Shown in pieces: positions 1 to 5,925 of a stretch of 10,433 nucleotides of DNA. The notes beneath the pieces are model-generated. The model did no database searches and was not told the origin of the DNA. It worked only from the letters and a program-made list of their open reading frames with translations. Source of the DNA: Paracoccaceae bacterium (GTDB lineage Bacteria; Pseudomonadota; Alphaproteobacteria; Rhodobacterales; Rhodobacteraceae); assembly GCA_023254015.1 (NCBI GenBank), contig JALQYS010000520.1, positions 1 to 10,433 on the forward strand, in the 5' to 3' direction. The number at the start of each line of letters is the position of its first letter. The first letter of the stretch is position 1. The translations under genes were made by a program, and so were the position numbers.

Positions 1-1062
1 CAGGCTTTGGGTCGAGACGAATTCGGGCTTGGCATAGACTGCGGCGCCAAAGGTTTTCAGCGGCAGGCCGCGCCACAGCACCTGCTGCGCGGCGGTGGAG
101 TTGACCGTCACCGCACTGCGGGCGTGGTTCAGCAGCGCCGCCAATTTGCCGCCCCGCACGAAATGCACCCGCCCCGCCACACCGTGCAGTTTCGCCAGCC
201 TGCGGATTTCCCGCGCCACCGGCACGCGGCCATCTTCGAGCGGGTGGGCCTTGAACACGATGTGATGGTGTGGCGAGGCGCCCTTGGCGAAGCCCTCGAT
301 CACCACGGCCAGAAATTCGGTCATCGTGGAGAAGGGCGAGTGCATCTGGAAGCTCGCGTCATGTTCCAGTTGCAGCAGCACCAGATGATAGGGAAAGCCG
401 CCATGCTTGATGCGCAAGGTGGCAAGCATCCGTTCCCACCGATGGACCGGCAAGAGCGCAAGGCGTTTGCAGTAAAGCACAAACTCCTGCAGCACCGTCA
501 GTTTGCGGTGCGGGCGGAAGTTGCGATAATCCCAAAAGCCGGTCAGCACGAACCAGTGATAAAGCGCGCCCCAGAACATGTGCTGGCGCATGTCGCCCCA
601 GCGGGCAGGGGCATCGGGCAGATCCATGTCCATCTGCGCCAGCGCCGCCTGCATCTGCGGCACCCCGGTGTCCATCAACCGGGAATGGCCGTTGGAGCCG
701 CCCCGTTCATAGGTCACCCAATAGGGCCGCAGATAGCCCTCTTCGAACACATGCACCGTCAGCCCCAGGGCGCGGGCGGCGCGGATCGCCTCGGCGTGCA
801 GAAAGCGGGTGTCGCCATAAAGCACGACATCGGTGATGGCCTTGGCTGCCAGCAGCGACCGGATGGTGGCAGGCCAGTCCTCTTGCCGGCCCTTGAAGGG
901 GATGAAGCTGGCAGAGGGCCAGAAGGCCCGGTCGCCCCGGTTGAAGCCCACGCGCCAGACCTGGGCACCGGCGGTTTCCAGCATCTTGCCAAGCCGGTGG
1001 AAGAAGGGCCCATGGGGCCCCTGCAGAAACAAAAACCGACGATCCTGACCCGACACGCGCAT
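1..1062 (-). CDS. kpsS: KpsS-like capsule polysaccharide biosynthesis/export protein (3' end outside window)
   Basis: Reading leftward from the ATG at 1062-1060, an open frame of 354 codons runs to the window edge without a stop. The family's E. coli member is about 390 residues, so only the C-terminal tail is missing. I recognise the KpsS/capsule polysaccharide synthesis family (PF05159) from LFLQGPHGPFF (residues 11-21), the FNRGDRAFW stretch (40-48), FEEGYLRPYWVTYERGG (106-122), FKAHPLEDGR (270-279) and TVNSTAAQQVLW (319-330), all in the same order as in E. coli KpsS. Known KpsS enzymes add the first beta-Kdo to a lyso-phosphatidylglycerol acceptor at the inner membrane, starting the linker of ABC-transporter-dependent capsules. 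There is no signal peptide or membrane helix, which fits a cytoplasmic glycosyltransferase. The ribosome site is weak (AAAAAAGG just upstream). Divergent from ribE across 165 bases. Other capsule genes are not in view, so the exact polysaccharide is unknown. Confidence 0.85.
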   Translation of the reverse strand, partial: MRVSGQDRRFLFLQGPHGPFFHRLGKMLETAGAQVWRVGFNRGDRAFWPSASFIPFKGRQEDWPATIRSLLAAKAITDVVLYGDTRFLHAEAIRAARALGLTVHVFEEGYLRPYWVTYERGGSNGHSRLMDTGVPQMQAALAQMDMDLPDAPARWGDMRQHMFWGALYHWFVLTGFWDYRNFRPHRKLTVLQEFVLYCKRLALLPVHRWERMLATLRIKHGGFPYHLVLLQLEHDASFQMHSPFSTMTEFLAVVIEGFAKGASPHHHIVFKAHPLEDGRVPVAREIRRLAKLHGVAGRVHFVRGGKLAALLNHARSAVTVNSTAAQQVLWRGLPLKTFGAAVYAKPEFVSTQSL

Positions 1063-1213
1063 CAACTGGCCTTTTTTCCCCTGTCTTGCCCGCCCTTGCC
1101 CAGGCGTAAAGGGGGAATATCTGCGATCACCTGACGTCTGCCCGCAAAGCGCGGCAAAATTGCGGCAAATCGGCGGGCTTGCGGGCGCGGCGCGGCGCGG
1201 CTACCCATGGGGC

Positions 1214-1220
1214 AAAGGAG
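1214..1220 (+). promoter_or_regulatory. Strong ribosome binding site fixing the ribE start
   Basis: AAAGGAG lies 7 bases before the ATG at 1228. This supports that start over the in-frame ATG at 1207, which would add seven residues ahead of the family's conserved MFTGIV N-terminus. Confidence 0.8.
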
Positions 1221-1227
1221 ATCAGGC

Positions 1228-1824
1228 ATGTTCACTGGCATTGTCACCGACGTCGGCGAGGTTCTGGAGCTGGAGCAGAAGGGCGACCTGCGCGCGCGCA
1301 TCGGCACCGCCTATGATCCGGCGGGCATCGACATTGGCGCCTCGATCGCCTGCGAGGGGGTCTGCCTGACCGTGGTCGCGCTGGGCAGCACCCCGCGCAA
1401 CTGGTTCGACGTGGAAATCAGCGCCGAGACGGTGTCGAAGACCAATCTTTCGGGCTGGACGGTGGGCAAGCGGCTGAACCTGGAACGGGCGCTGAAGGTG
1501 GGGGATGAGCTGGGCGGGCATATCGTCTCGGGTCATGTCGATGGCGTGGCCGAGGTGGTGGCGATCCGCCCCGAGGGCGACAGCCTGCGCGTCACCTTCC
1601 GCGCGCCCGAGGATCTGGCGAAGTTCATCGCGCCGAAAGGCTCGGTTGCGCTGAACGGCACCAGCCTGACCGTGAACGAGGTCGATGGCCGCGATTTCGG
1701 CATCAACTTCATCCCGCATACCCAGAAGGTCACCACCTGGGGCGAGGTGGCGGTGGGCCAGAAGATCAATCTTGAGGTGGACACGATGGCCCGCTACGTC
1801 GCCCGCCTGCGCGAGTGGGGCTGA
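1228..1824 (+). CDS. ribE: Riboflavin synthase (alpha chain)
   Basis: This 198-residue protein has the normal length for the family. It dismutates two molecules of 6,7-dimethyl-8-ribityllumazine to riboflavin plus the pyrimidinedione that RibH reuses. The internal duplication of the two lumazine-binding barrels is visible: the N-terminal barrel (about 1-96) opens with MFTGIV and carries SIACEGVCLTV (39-49); the second (about 97-190) carries GGHIVSGHVDG (96-106), SVALNGTSLTV (139-149) and NFIPHTQKVT (160-169). The start at 1228 is set by a good ribosome site and the invariant MFTGIV. It is the first visible gene of the ribE-ribB-ribH-nusB cluster. I found no convincing -35/-10 pair in the 165 bases between it and kpsS, so its promoter is not assigned. 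ribD, often upstream in relatives, is not adjacent here. Confidence 0.96.
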   Translation: MFTGIVTDVGEVLELEQKGDLRARIGTAYDPAGIDIGASIACEGVCLTVVALGSTPRNWFDVEISAETVSKTNLSGWTVGKRLNLERALKVGDELGGHIVSGHVDGVAEVVAIRPEGDSLRVTFRAPEDLAKFIAPKGSVALNGTSLTVNEVDGRDFGINFIPHTQKVTTWGEVAVGQKINLEVDTMARYVARLREWG

Positions 1825-1897
1825 CCGCACTCCCCACCCGTGCGGCTTTGCCCTGAGGCTGTGCCCTGACGCAGCCTTGGCCCTGCTTTTGCGCAGG
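1825..1897 (+). terminator. Three consecutive hairpins after ribE (attenuator or weak terminator)
   Basis: Immediately after the ribE stop there are three stem-loops. The first is CCGCAC (1825-1830) with GTGCGG (1840-1845), 9-base loop, followed by CTTT. The second is AGGCTGTG (1856-1863) with CGCAGCCT (1870-1877), 6-base loop and one G-T pair. The third is CCTGC (1882-1886) with GCAGG (1893-1897), with a TTTT in its loop. None has a clean U-tract, so partial termination, mRNA processing or 3'-end protection are all possible. In GC-rich DNA some of these may be chance. Confidence 0.4.
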
Positions 1898-1925
1898 AGT
1901 TCGGGGCGCCTGTCCTCTGGCCTTC

Positions 1926-1954
1926 TGGCCCGGGGCAGGGTATGGCTCGGGCCA
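1926..1954 (+). promoter_or_regulatory. Hairpin in the ribB leader
   Basis: TGGCCCG (1926-1932) is perfectly complementary to CGGGCCA (1948-1954), forming a 7-bp stem that a G-T and a G-C pair can extend inward. It ends 20 bases before the ribB ATG, whose own ribosome site (GCGGGA, near 1960-1965) is weak, so the stem could influence translation of ribB. It is not an FMN riboswitch: only the short GGGGCAGGGT string recalls that motif. Confidence 0.35.
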
Positions 1955-1974
1955 CATCTGCGGGAATCCATGCC

Positions 1975-3069
1975 ATGACCAAGACCGACTATTCCGACGC
2001 TATCTCCTCGGTTGAAGACATCATCGAGGACGCCCGCAACGGGCGCATGTTCATTCTTGTCGATCACGAAGACCGCGAGAACGAGGGCGATCTGGTGATC
2101 CCGGCGCAGATGTGTACGCCGCAGGCCATCAATTTCATGGCCACCCATGGCCGCGGCCTGATCTGCCTTGCGATGCCCGCCCACCGGATCGAGGCGCTGG
2201 GTCTGCCCTTGATGAGCCCGAAGAACTCGTCGCGGCACGAAACCGCCTTCACCCTGTCCATCGAGGCGCGTGAAGGCGTCACCACCGGCATCTCAGCCGC
2301 CGACCGGGCGCGGACGGTTTCGGTGGCGATTGACCCGACCAAGGGCGCGGCCGACATTGCCACCCCCGGCCACATCTTTCCGCTGCGCGCCCGCGATGGC
2401 GGGGTGCTGGTGCGCGCCGGCCATACCGAGGCGGCGGTGGACGTCAGCCGTCTGGCGGGGCTGAACCCCTCTGGCGTGATCTGCGAGATCATGAATGACG
2501 ACGGCACCATGGCCCGGCTGCCCGACCTCATCACCTTTGCGCAAAAGCACCAGCTGAAGATCGGCACGATTTCCGATCTGATCGCCTATCGCCGCCGCCA
2601 TGACAACCTGGTGCGCGAAAAGGCGGTCAAGCCGGTGCATTCGGTTCACGGCGGCGACTGGCTGATGCGGGTCTTTGCCGATGAAACCCAGGGGTCGGAA
2701 CATATCGTGCTGACCAAGGGCGACCTTGCCGGCCCCGGCCCTGTGCTGGCACGTGTGCATCAACTGAACCCGATGGAAGATGTTCTGGGCATCGGCGGCG
2801 CGCATGTGGGCGATCTGCAGGGCGCGATGAAGGTGATCGCGGCCGAGGGGCGCGGGGCGGTGGTGCTCTTGCGCGATACGTCCATGAAGATGGTCGAGGA
2901 TGGCGGGGCCAGCCCGCAGACCCTGCGTCAATATGGGCTTGGCGCGCAGATCCTGTCGGCCCTGGGCCTGACCGAAATCACCCTTGTCACCAACTCTGCC
3001 GCGCCCAAGGTTGTCGGGCTTGAGGCCTATGGCCTGACCATCGCCGGCACCCGCAAGATCGAGGGCTGA
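1975..3069 (+). CDS. ribB: 3,4-dihydroxy-2-butanone-4-phosphate synthase with degenerate GTP-cyclohydrolase-II domain (RibBX type)
   Basis: This is a 364-residue fusion. Residues about 8-208 are the RibB domain, which converts ribulose 5-phosphate to dihydroxybutanone phosphate plus formate. It shows the acidic Mg-site loop DHEDRENEGDL (30-40), TTGISAADRA (103-112), GHIFPLRA (132-139) and GHTEAAVDV (149-157). Residues about 218-364 align with GTP cyclohydrolase II, but the zinc segment, normally with three cysteines after a VHSEC-like start, reads VHQLNPMEDVLGIGGAHVGD (261-280) with none. The downstream RQEGRGIGL-type catalytic loop is also gone, while YGLGAQILSALGL (320-332) remains. This matches the RibBX variant described in Proteobacteria, which keeps RibB activity but has no cyclohydrolase activity. 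The ATG at 1975 is preferred over 1942, which adds 11 non-family residues. ribH begins 4 bases after the stop. Confidence 0.93.
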   Translation: MTKTDYSDAISSVEDIIEDARNGRMFILVDHEDRENEGDLVIPAQMCTPQAINFMATHGRGLICLAMPAHRIEALGLPLMSPKNSSRHETAFTLSIEAREGVTTGISAADRARTVSVAIDPTKGAADIATPGHIFPLRARDGGVLVRAGHTEAAVDVSRLAGLNPSGVICEIMNDDGTMARLPDLITFAQKHQLKIGTISDLIAYRRRHDNLVREKAVKPVHSVHGGDWLMRVFADETQGSEHIVLTKGDLAGPGPVLARVHQLNPMEDVLGIGGAHVGDLQGAMKVIAAEGRGAVVLLRDTSMKMVEDGGASPQTLRQYGLGAQILSALGLTEITLVTNSAAPKVVGLEAYGLTIAGTRKIEG

Positions 3070-3073
3070 GATC

Positions 3074-3577
3074 ATGGCCGCTGCCGAACAGCACTATACC
3101 CTGCCGCTGCCCACCTTCTCCAAGCCGGTCCGGCTGTTGATCGTCGTGGCCCCTTACTACAAGGACATCACCGATCAGCTGGTGGCCGGCGCGCGGGGTG
3201 TTGCCGCCGCCTGTGGGGCCGAGGTGGATCTGGTCGAGGTGCCTGGTGCGCTGGAGGTGCCGACCGCCATCGGTCTGGCCGAGCGCATGGCCAAATATGA
3301 CGGTTACGTTGCCCTTGGCTGCGTGATCCGGGGCGAGACCACGCATTACGAGACGGTCTGCAACGATAGCAGCCGGGCAATCACGCTCTTGGGTCTGCAG
3401 GGCGCCTGCATCGGCAATGGCATCCTGACGGTGGAAAACCGCCCGCAGGCCCTGGCGCGGGCCGAGGTGGCGGGGCAGAACAAGGGCGGCGGGGCCGCCG
3501 CCGCCGCCTTGCATCTGATCGCACTTGCCCGTAGCTGGGCCGCCGGAGACTCCAAGGGAATCGGTTTTCGCGCATGA
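3074..3577 (+). CDS. ribH: 6,7-dimethyl-8-ribityllumazine synthase (beta chain)
   Basis: This 167-residue lumazine synthase condenses 5-amino-6-ribitylaminouracil with the RibB product dihydroxybutanone phosphate, giving the substrate of RibE. Visible family motifs are the substrate-loop VPGALEVP (56-63), GCVIRGETTHYETV (82-95), which includes the catalytic histidine (His91), and GILTVENRPQALARA (116-130), whose Arg129 sits where the phosphate-binding arginine is found. Length is typical; other family members assemble as pentamers or 60-mers. Its ATG follows the ribB stop by four bases and its ribosome site (GAGGGCTGAG) lies within the end of ribB, so translation is probably coupled. Its stop codon overlaps the nusB start. 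Confidence 0.96.
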   Translation: MAAAEQHYTLPLPTFSKPVRLLIVVAPYYKDITDQLVAGARGVAAACGAEVDLVEVPGALEVPTAIGLAERMAKYDGYVALGCVIRGETTHYETVCNDSSRAITLLGLQGACIGNGILTVENRPQALARAEVAGQNKGGGAAAAALHLIALARSWAAGDSKGIGFRA

Positions 3578-4074
3578 GCGGCAAGGACACATCGGGCCAG
3601 CCTGACCACAAACAGGCGGACAAGAGGCAGATGCGCTCTGCCGCGCGGCTTTATGCCGTTCAGGCGCTGTTCCAGATGGAAAGCTCGGGCCAGACCGTGC
3701 AGACCATCACGCGCGAGTTCGAGACCCATCGCTTTGGCGCCACCTATGACGAGGGCGAGTTTGTCGAAGGCGATTCCGCCCATTTCCGCGCCGTGGTGGA
3801 AAAGGCGGTGAACTGGCAGGGCAAGATCGACCAGATGACCGACCGCGCGCTGGTTGCCGCCTGGCCGATCGACCGGATCGACCCGGTGATCCGCGCCTTG
3901 TTCCGCGCCGCCGGCGCCGAGCTGGTTGACATGGCCACGCCCCCCAAGGTCACGATCACCGAATATGTCGATGTGGCCAAGGCGTTCTTTCCCGAAGGCA
4001 AAGAGGCAAAATTCGTCAACGCCGTCTTGGACCACATGGCGCGCGAGGCCCGGCCCGAGGCTTTTGCCTCCTGA
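3574..4074 (+). CDS. nusB: Transcription antitermination factor NusB
   Basis: This 166-residue all-helical RNA-binding protein, with NusE/S10, binds the boxA RNA element to keep polymerase processive on ribosomal RNA operons. Conserved stretches are RSAARLYAVQALFQME (21-36), PIDRIDPVIRALFRAAGAEL (98-117) and VTITEYVDVAKAFF (126-139), followed by GKEAKFVNAVLDHMA (142-156). The first 18 or so residues are a polar, charged extension before the family core. Its ATG overlaps the ribH TGA as ATGA (3574-3577), and AAGGGA at 3554-3559 is a rather distant ribosome site, so coupling to ribH is likely. The ribH-nusB pairing is common across bacteria. Confidence 0.95.
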   Translation: MSGKDTSGQPDHKQADKRQMRSAARLYAVQALFQMESSGQTVQTITREFETHRFGATYDEGEFVEGDSAHFRAVVEKAVNWQGKIDQMTDRALVAAWPIDRIDPVIRALFRAAGAELVDMATPPKVTITEYVDVAKAFFPEGKEAKFVNAVLDHMAREARPEAFAS

Positions 4075-4131
4075 TTGGCCTTCTGCGCCATCGGCTTTGC
4101 TGACAGGTTTCATGGGAAAAGGCGTTCGCCG

Positions 4132-4521
4132 ATGAAACCCGTCCTCCTTGCCGCCCTGCTGTCCTTGCCCACCCTTGCCGCTGCGGCCGATCAGGTCGGC
4201 CCCTTGCCGATGCCGCAGGTGTGGCAGGTGGTTCTGGTGGATGGCAAGGAACCCGGATGGACCGCCACGCTGAACCTGTCCGAACCGGGGCAGCTGTTCG
4301 GTCAGGCCCCCTGCAACCGCTATTCCGCCCCCTTGACGCAAGAGGGCAGGTCGTTCCGGCTGGGCAACCTTGCCGCCACCCGCATGGCCTGTCCGCAGTT
4401 GCAGGCAGAGGACAGGTTCCTTGGCCTCTTGCGCCTCATCGAGGCCGCCGATCACCGCGCCGGCCTTTTGCTGCTGACCGGCGGCGGCCATGAGATTCGC
4501 CTTGTTCCGCTGACCGAGTGA
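4132..4521 (+). CDS. Secreted META-domain (HslJ-like) protein
   Basis: A 129-residue protein with a clear signal peptide: a short basic start (MK), hydrophobic core PVLLAALLSLP and a TLAAAA cleavage region near residue 19. It should therefore be exported to the periplasm or beyond. The mature part carries the META-domain signature: GQAPCNRYSAPL (57-68) and LGNLAATRMACP (77-88), then a helix, EDRFLGLLRLIEAADH (93-108), and a final beta strand, EIRLVPL (121-127). Cys61 and Cys87 are the cysteines usual in this fold and may pair in the periplasm. META domains occur in HslJ and in unrelated exported proteins and have no enzymatic role that I know of. The ATG at 4132 has AAAGG (4118-4122) nine bases upstream; the open frame before it is not needed. 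It lies 57 bases after nusB and may be read through from the rib cluster. Specific function unknown. Confidence 0.8.
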   Translation: MKPVLLAALLSLPTLAAAADQVGPLPMPQVWQVVLVDGKEPGWTATLNLSEPGQLFGQAPCNRYSAPLTQEGRSFRLGNLAATRMACPQLQAEDRFLGLLRLIEAADHRAGLLLLTGGGHEIRLVPLTE

Positions 4522-4539
4522 CCTGCGGCAATTTGGGGC

Positions 4540-4567
4540 TTTTCTTGGCCGGGCAGGGTGCTAGCAT
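4540..4567 (+). promoter_or_regulatory. Possible extended -10 promoter for the small membrane protein gene
   Basis: TGCTAGCAT (4559-4567) has the TGn extension followed by a -10 matching four of six consensus bases. A poor -35 (TTTTCT, 4540-4545) lies 16 bases upstream. Transcription would start near 4574, just ahead of the AAGGGGG ribosome site at 4578-4584. Confidence 0.3.
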
Positions 4568-4590
4568 CTGCTCATCCAAGGGGGCCGCTC

Positions 4591-4917
4591 ATGCCGAAAC
4601 TCATCGCGCTTTACATCCGTTCCATTGCCATCGGGTTTGGCCTGTCGGCTGCCTTTCTGGCGCTGATGCTGTGGCAGGACGTGGCGGGCCTGCGCCATCT
4701 GATCTTCGGCTCTGACATGGGGCTTGTGGCGGCGGCCATGGTGTTCATGTTCCAGGGCATCGTCTTTGCCGGCGTGCAGTTCGGCATCGCCGTGATGCTG
4801 CTGGCCGATCCCGATGCCCCACCCACCGGCGGCCTGCGCGAGCGGCTGATGCCCGACCTTGGCGGCCAGATACCCGGCGCGCAGCTGGTGCCGGTCAAGG
4901 TTCCTGCACGGAAATAG
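4591..4917 (+). CDS. Small inner-membrane protein, two predicted helices, function unknown
   Basis: I do not recognise a characterised family. The 108-residue product has two hydrophobic segments, about residues 7-28 (LYIRSIAIGFGLSAAFLALM) and 44-71 (GLVAAAMVFMFQGIVFAGVQ and onward), joined by a short loop with charged residues. A hydrophilic tail of some 37 residues rich in Pro, Gly and basic residues follows (DPDAPPTGG, LRERLMPDLGGQIPG, VPVKVPARK). The ATG at 4591 has a strong ribosome site, AAGGGGG, six bases upstream; starting at 4558 would add 11 residues lacking such support. Codon use resembles the neighbours. It is 69 bases downstream of the META gene and may form a pair with it. Gene status is likely because of the site and helix pattern, but any role is open. 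Confidence 0.7.
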   Translation: MPKLIALYIRSIAIGFGLSAAFLALMLWQDVAGLRHLIFGSDMGLVAAAMVFMFQGIVFAGVQFGIAVMLLADPDAPPTGGLRERLMPDLGGQIPGAQLVPVKVPARK

Positions 4918-5120
4918 GGTGGCGGGCCCGCAGCGGCCGTGAGGTCTGGGTTTTTCCCGAGAGCCAGAGGTCTCAGGTGGGCGCCAGATAACAGGACCAG
5001 GATCCTGCCAGAGCCAGCCCCCGTTCGCTTGCTTATCGGCCACTGGAAAAGTTGACCCACACGCGAAGAGCAGCACCCGCCACGGGCAAATGTAGGGCGC
5101 GAAACGGGGCAGTGCAAGGC
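4918..5120. other. Longest gene-free spacer
   Basis: No coding frame on either strand looks real here; the long minus-strand frames crossing it lack a ribosome site and family motifs. Visible pieces are two perfect 10-base palindromes, GCGGGCCCGC just after the upstream stop and CAGGATCCTG (4998-5007), and a GGGTTTTTCCC string near 4947-4957. No strong terminator or RNA gene is apparent. Confidence 0.4.
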
Positions 5121-5149
5121 TTGCCATCTGTTCACCTTTGGTTCATGTT
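5121..5149 (+). promoter_or_regulatory. Probable mmcB promoter
   Basis: TTGCCA (5121-5126, five of six -35 consensus bases) is followed after 17 bases by CATGTT (5144-5149, three of six -10 bases). The predicted transcription start falls at or within a base or two of the mmcB ATG at 5156, implying a leaderless message. The LexA box covers the spacer and first -10 base, as expected for a repressed promoter. Confidence 0.5.
5130..5144 (+). promoter_or_regulatory. LexA (SOS) operator, GTTC-N7-GTTC
   Basis: GTTCACCTTTGGTTC is an exact match to the direct-repeat LexA site known from Rhodobacter, Caulobacter and other alphaproteobacteria. It sits 11 bases before the start of a DNA-repair gene whose Caulobacter relative is SOS-controlled, which makes a chance match unlikely. 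Confidence 0.85.
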
Positions 5150-5155
5150 CGCACC

Positions 5156-5617
5156 ATGAACCTGCCTGACGATCTTTCCCGCCTTTTGCCCGGTCAGCGC
5201 CTGCAGCGCGGCGTGTCGCGCGCGCTCAGGCAGTTCGATTTCGTTTGCGTTGAAGAACTGGTGCCCACGCCCGGCCTGCGCGTCGATGTCATGGCGCTTG
5301 GGCCAAAGGGCGAAATCTGGATCATCGAGTGCAAATCCAGCCGGGCCGATTTCAGGGCCGACCAGAAGTGGCAGGGCTATCTGGAATGGTGCGACCGGTT
5401 CTTCTGGGCAGTGGATGGGGATTTCCCGATTGACCTCTTACCCGCCGAATCAGGCGTGATGCTGGCCGATGCCTATGACGCCGAGATCATCCGCATGTCG
5501 CCAGATACGCCGCTGGCGGCGGCCCGGCGCAAGGTGATGGTGCAGAAATTCGCCCGCCATGCCGCCAGCCGCCTTCAGGCCTTCCGTGATCCCGGTGTGG
5601 CGGGGTTGATCGTCTGA
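5156..5617 (+). CDS. mmcB: MmcB-family DNA repair protein (PD-(D/E)XK-like fold)
   Basis: A 153-residue protein of the MmcB family (PF06319). The restriction-endonuclease-like core is visible: LRVDVMAL (41-48, Asp44), then EIWIIECKSS (53-62), with the E-x-K pair at Glu58 and Lys60, then SRADFRADQKWQGYLEWCDR (62-81) and FFWAVDGDFP (82-91). Members are about 150 residues, so this is full length. In Caulobacter mmcB is an SOS gene needed for mitomycin C resistance; its biochemical activity is not settled. The ATG at 5156 has no Shine-Dalgarno sequence, but a LexA-covered promoter predicts transcription to begin right there, so leaderless translation is the simplest reading. A TTG at 5138 in the same frame would put the start inside the operator and is less likely. 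It is convergent with the DUF6324-type gene. Confidence 0.9.
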   Translation: MNLPDDLSRLLPGQRLQRGVSRALRQFDFVCVEELVPTPGLRVDVMALGPKGEIWIIECKSSRADFRADQKWQGYLEWCDRFFWAVDGDFPIDLLPAESGVMLADAYDAEIIRMSPDTPLAAARRKVMVQKFARHAASRLQAFRDPGVAGLIV

Positions 5618-5623
5618 CCGGCC

Positions 5624-5690
5624 CTCCTCGTCGTCTGAGACGCTCGTCGGGGGGGGCTCGAGGAGAAGCGCGTCCCGCGCGCCCGAGGAG
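5624..5690. terminator. Compound inverted-repeat region between convergent genes
   Basis: CTCCTCG (5624-5630) can pair with either of two copies of CGAGGAG (5659-5665 and 5684-5690). Inside are CGTCTGAGACG and a run of eight G (5649-5656), and GCGCG-TCC-CGCGC forms a further small stem between the two copies. Located between mmcB and the convergent minus-strand gene, it probably ends both transcripts, though no T-run follows on either strand. Confidence 0.4.
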
Positions 5691-5696
5691 AGGTGC

Positions 5697-5909
5697 TCAG
5701 CGCTTGCGCGGCTTGGGCTTGTCGCCCATCTCGCGTGCCACCTGCGCGGCGGCCCGGAGCTCTTCGGCAATTTCCTCGGCCTCTTCAGGGTCGAAATCCA
5801 GCGGCAGTTCGATTCCGCCCTCGGCCGCCACATAGATTCGCACCATTCCCTGATCGGTTGGCCCAATCTGGATGTCGGCCGCGATGTCGCTTTGCTTGTC
5901 GATGCCCAT
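5697..5909 (-). CDS. Small conserved acidic protein, probably DUF6324 family
   Basis: A 70-residue protein beginning MGIDKQSDIAADIQIGPTDQ. I associate this opening, together with the MVRIYV strand and the LPLDFDPEEAEEIAEEL helix, with the DUF6324 proteins annotated in Rhodobacteraceae; the name is from memory. Visible layout: a beta-rich first half (about 8-38), an acidic amphipathic helix (about 40-62) and a basic tail, KPKPRKR. No cysteines, no membrane segment, no signal peptide. A good ribosome site, GGGGAAAG, lies four bases before the ATG at 5909, and a plausible promoter (5962-5934) precedes it. The function is unknown. The -DPEEAEEIAEEL- pattern suggests a protein-interaction helix, but that is only inference. 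Confidence 0.8.
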   Translation of the reverse strand: MGIDKQSDIAADIQIGPTDQGMVRIYVAAEGGIELPLDFDPEEAEEIAEELRAAAQVAREMGDKPKPRKR

Positions 5910-5925
5910 GATCTTTCCCCGTTTC

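Noticed and set aside
7..1134. Long plus-strand open frame of 375 codons at the left edge
   Set aside because: It is the antisense shadow of the kpsS frame; its translation is rich in His, Gln and Arg with no family motif, whereas the minus strand gives clear KpsS motifs.
1825..1974. FMN riboswitch between ribE and ribB
   Set aside because: Only GGGGCAGGGT (1932-1941) resembles the conserved core; the following GAAATTCCC, ACCGGCGGT and GCCCGCGA segments and the closing stems are absent.
1222..2238. Minus-strand 338-codon open frame across ribE/ribB
   Set aside because: It overlaps two certain genes on the opposite strand, has no recognisable motifs, and reflects high GC third positions.
4561..5135. 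Two overlapping minus-strand frames across the small membrane gene and the spacer before mmcB
   Set aside because: They oppose a better-supported plus-strand gene, have no ribosome site and no hydrophobic or domain pattern.
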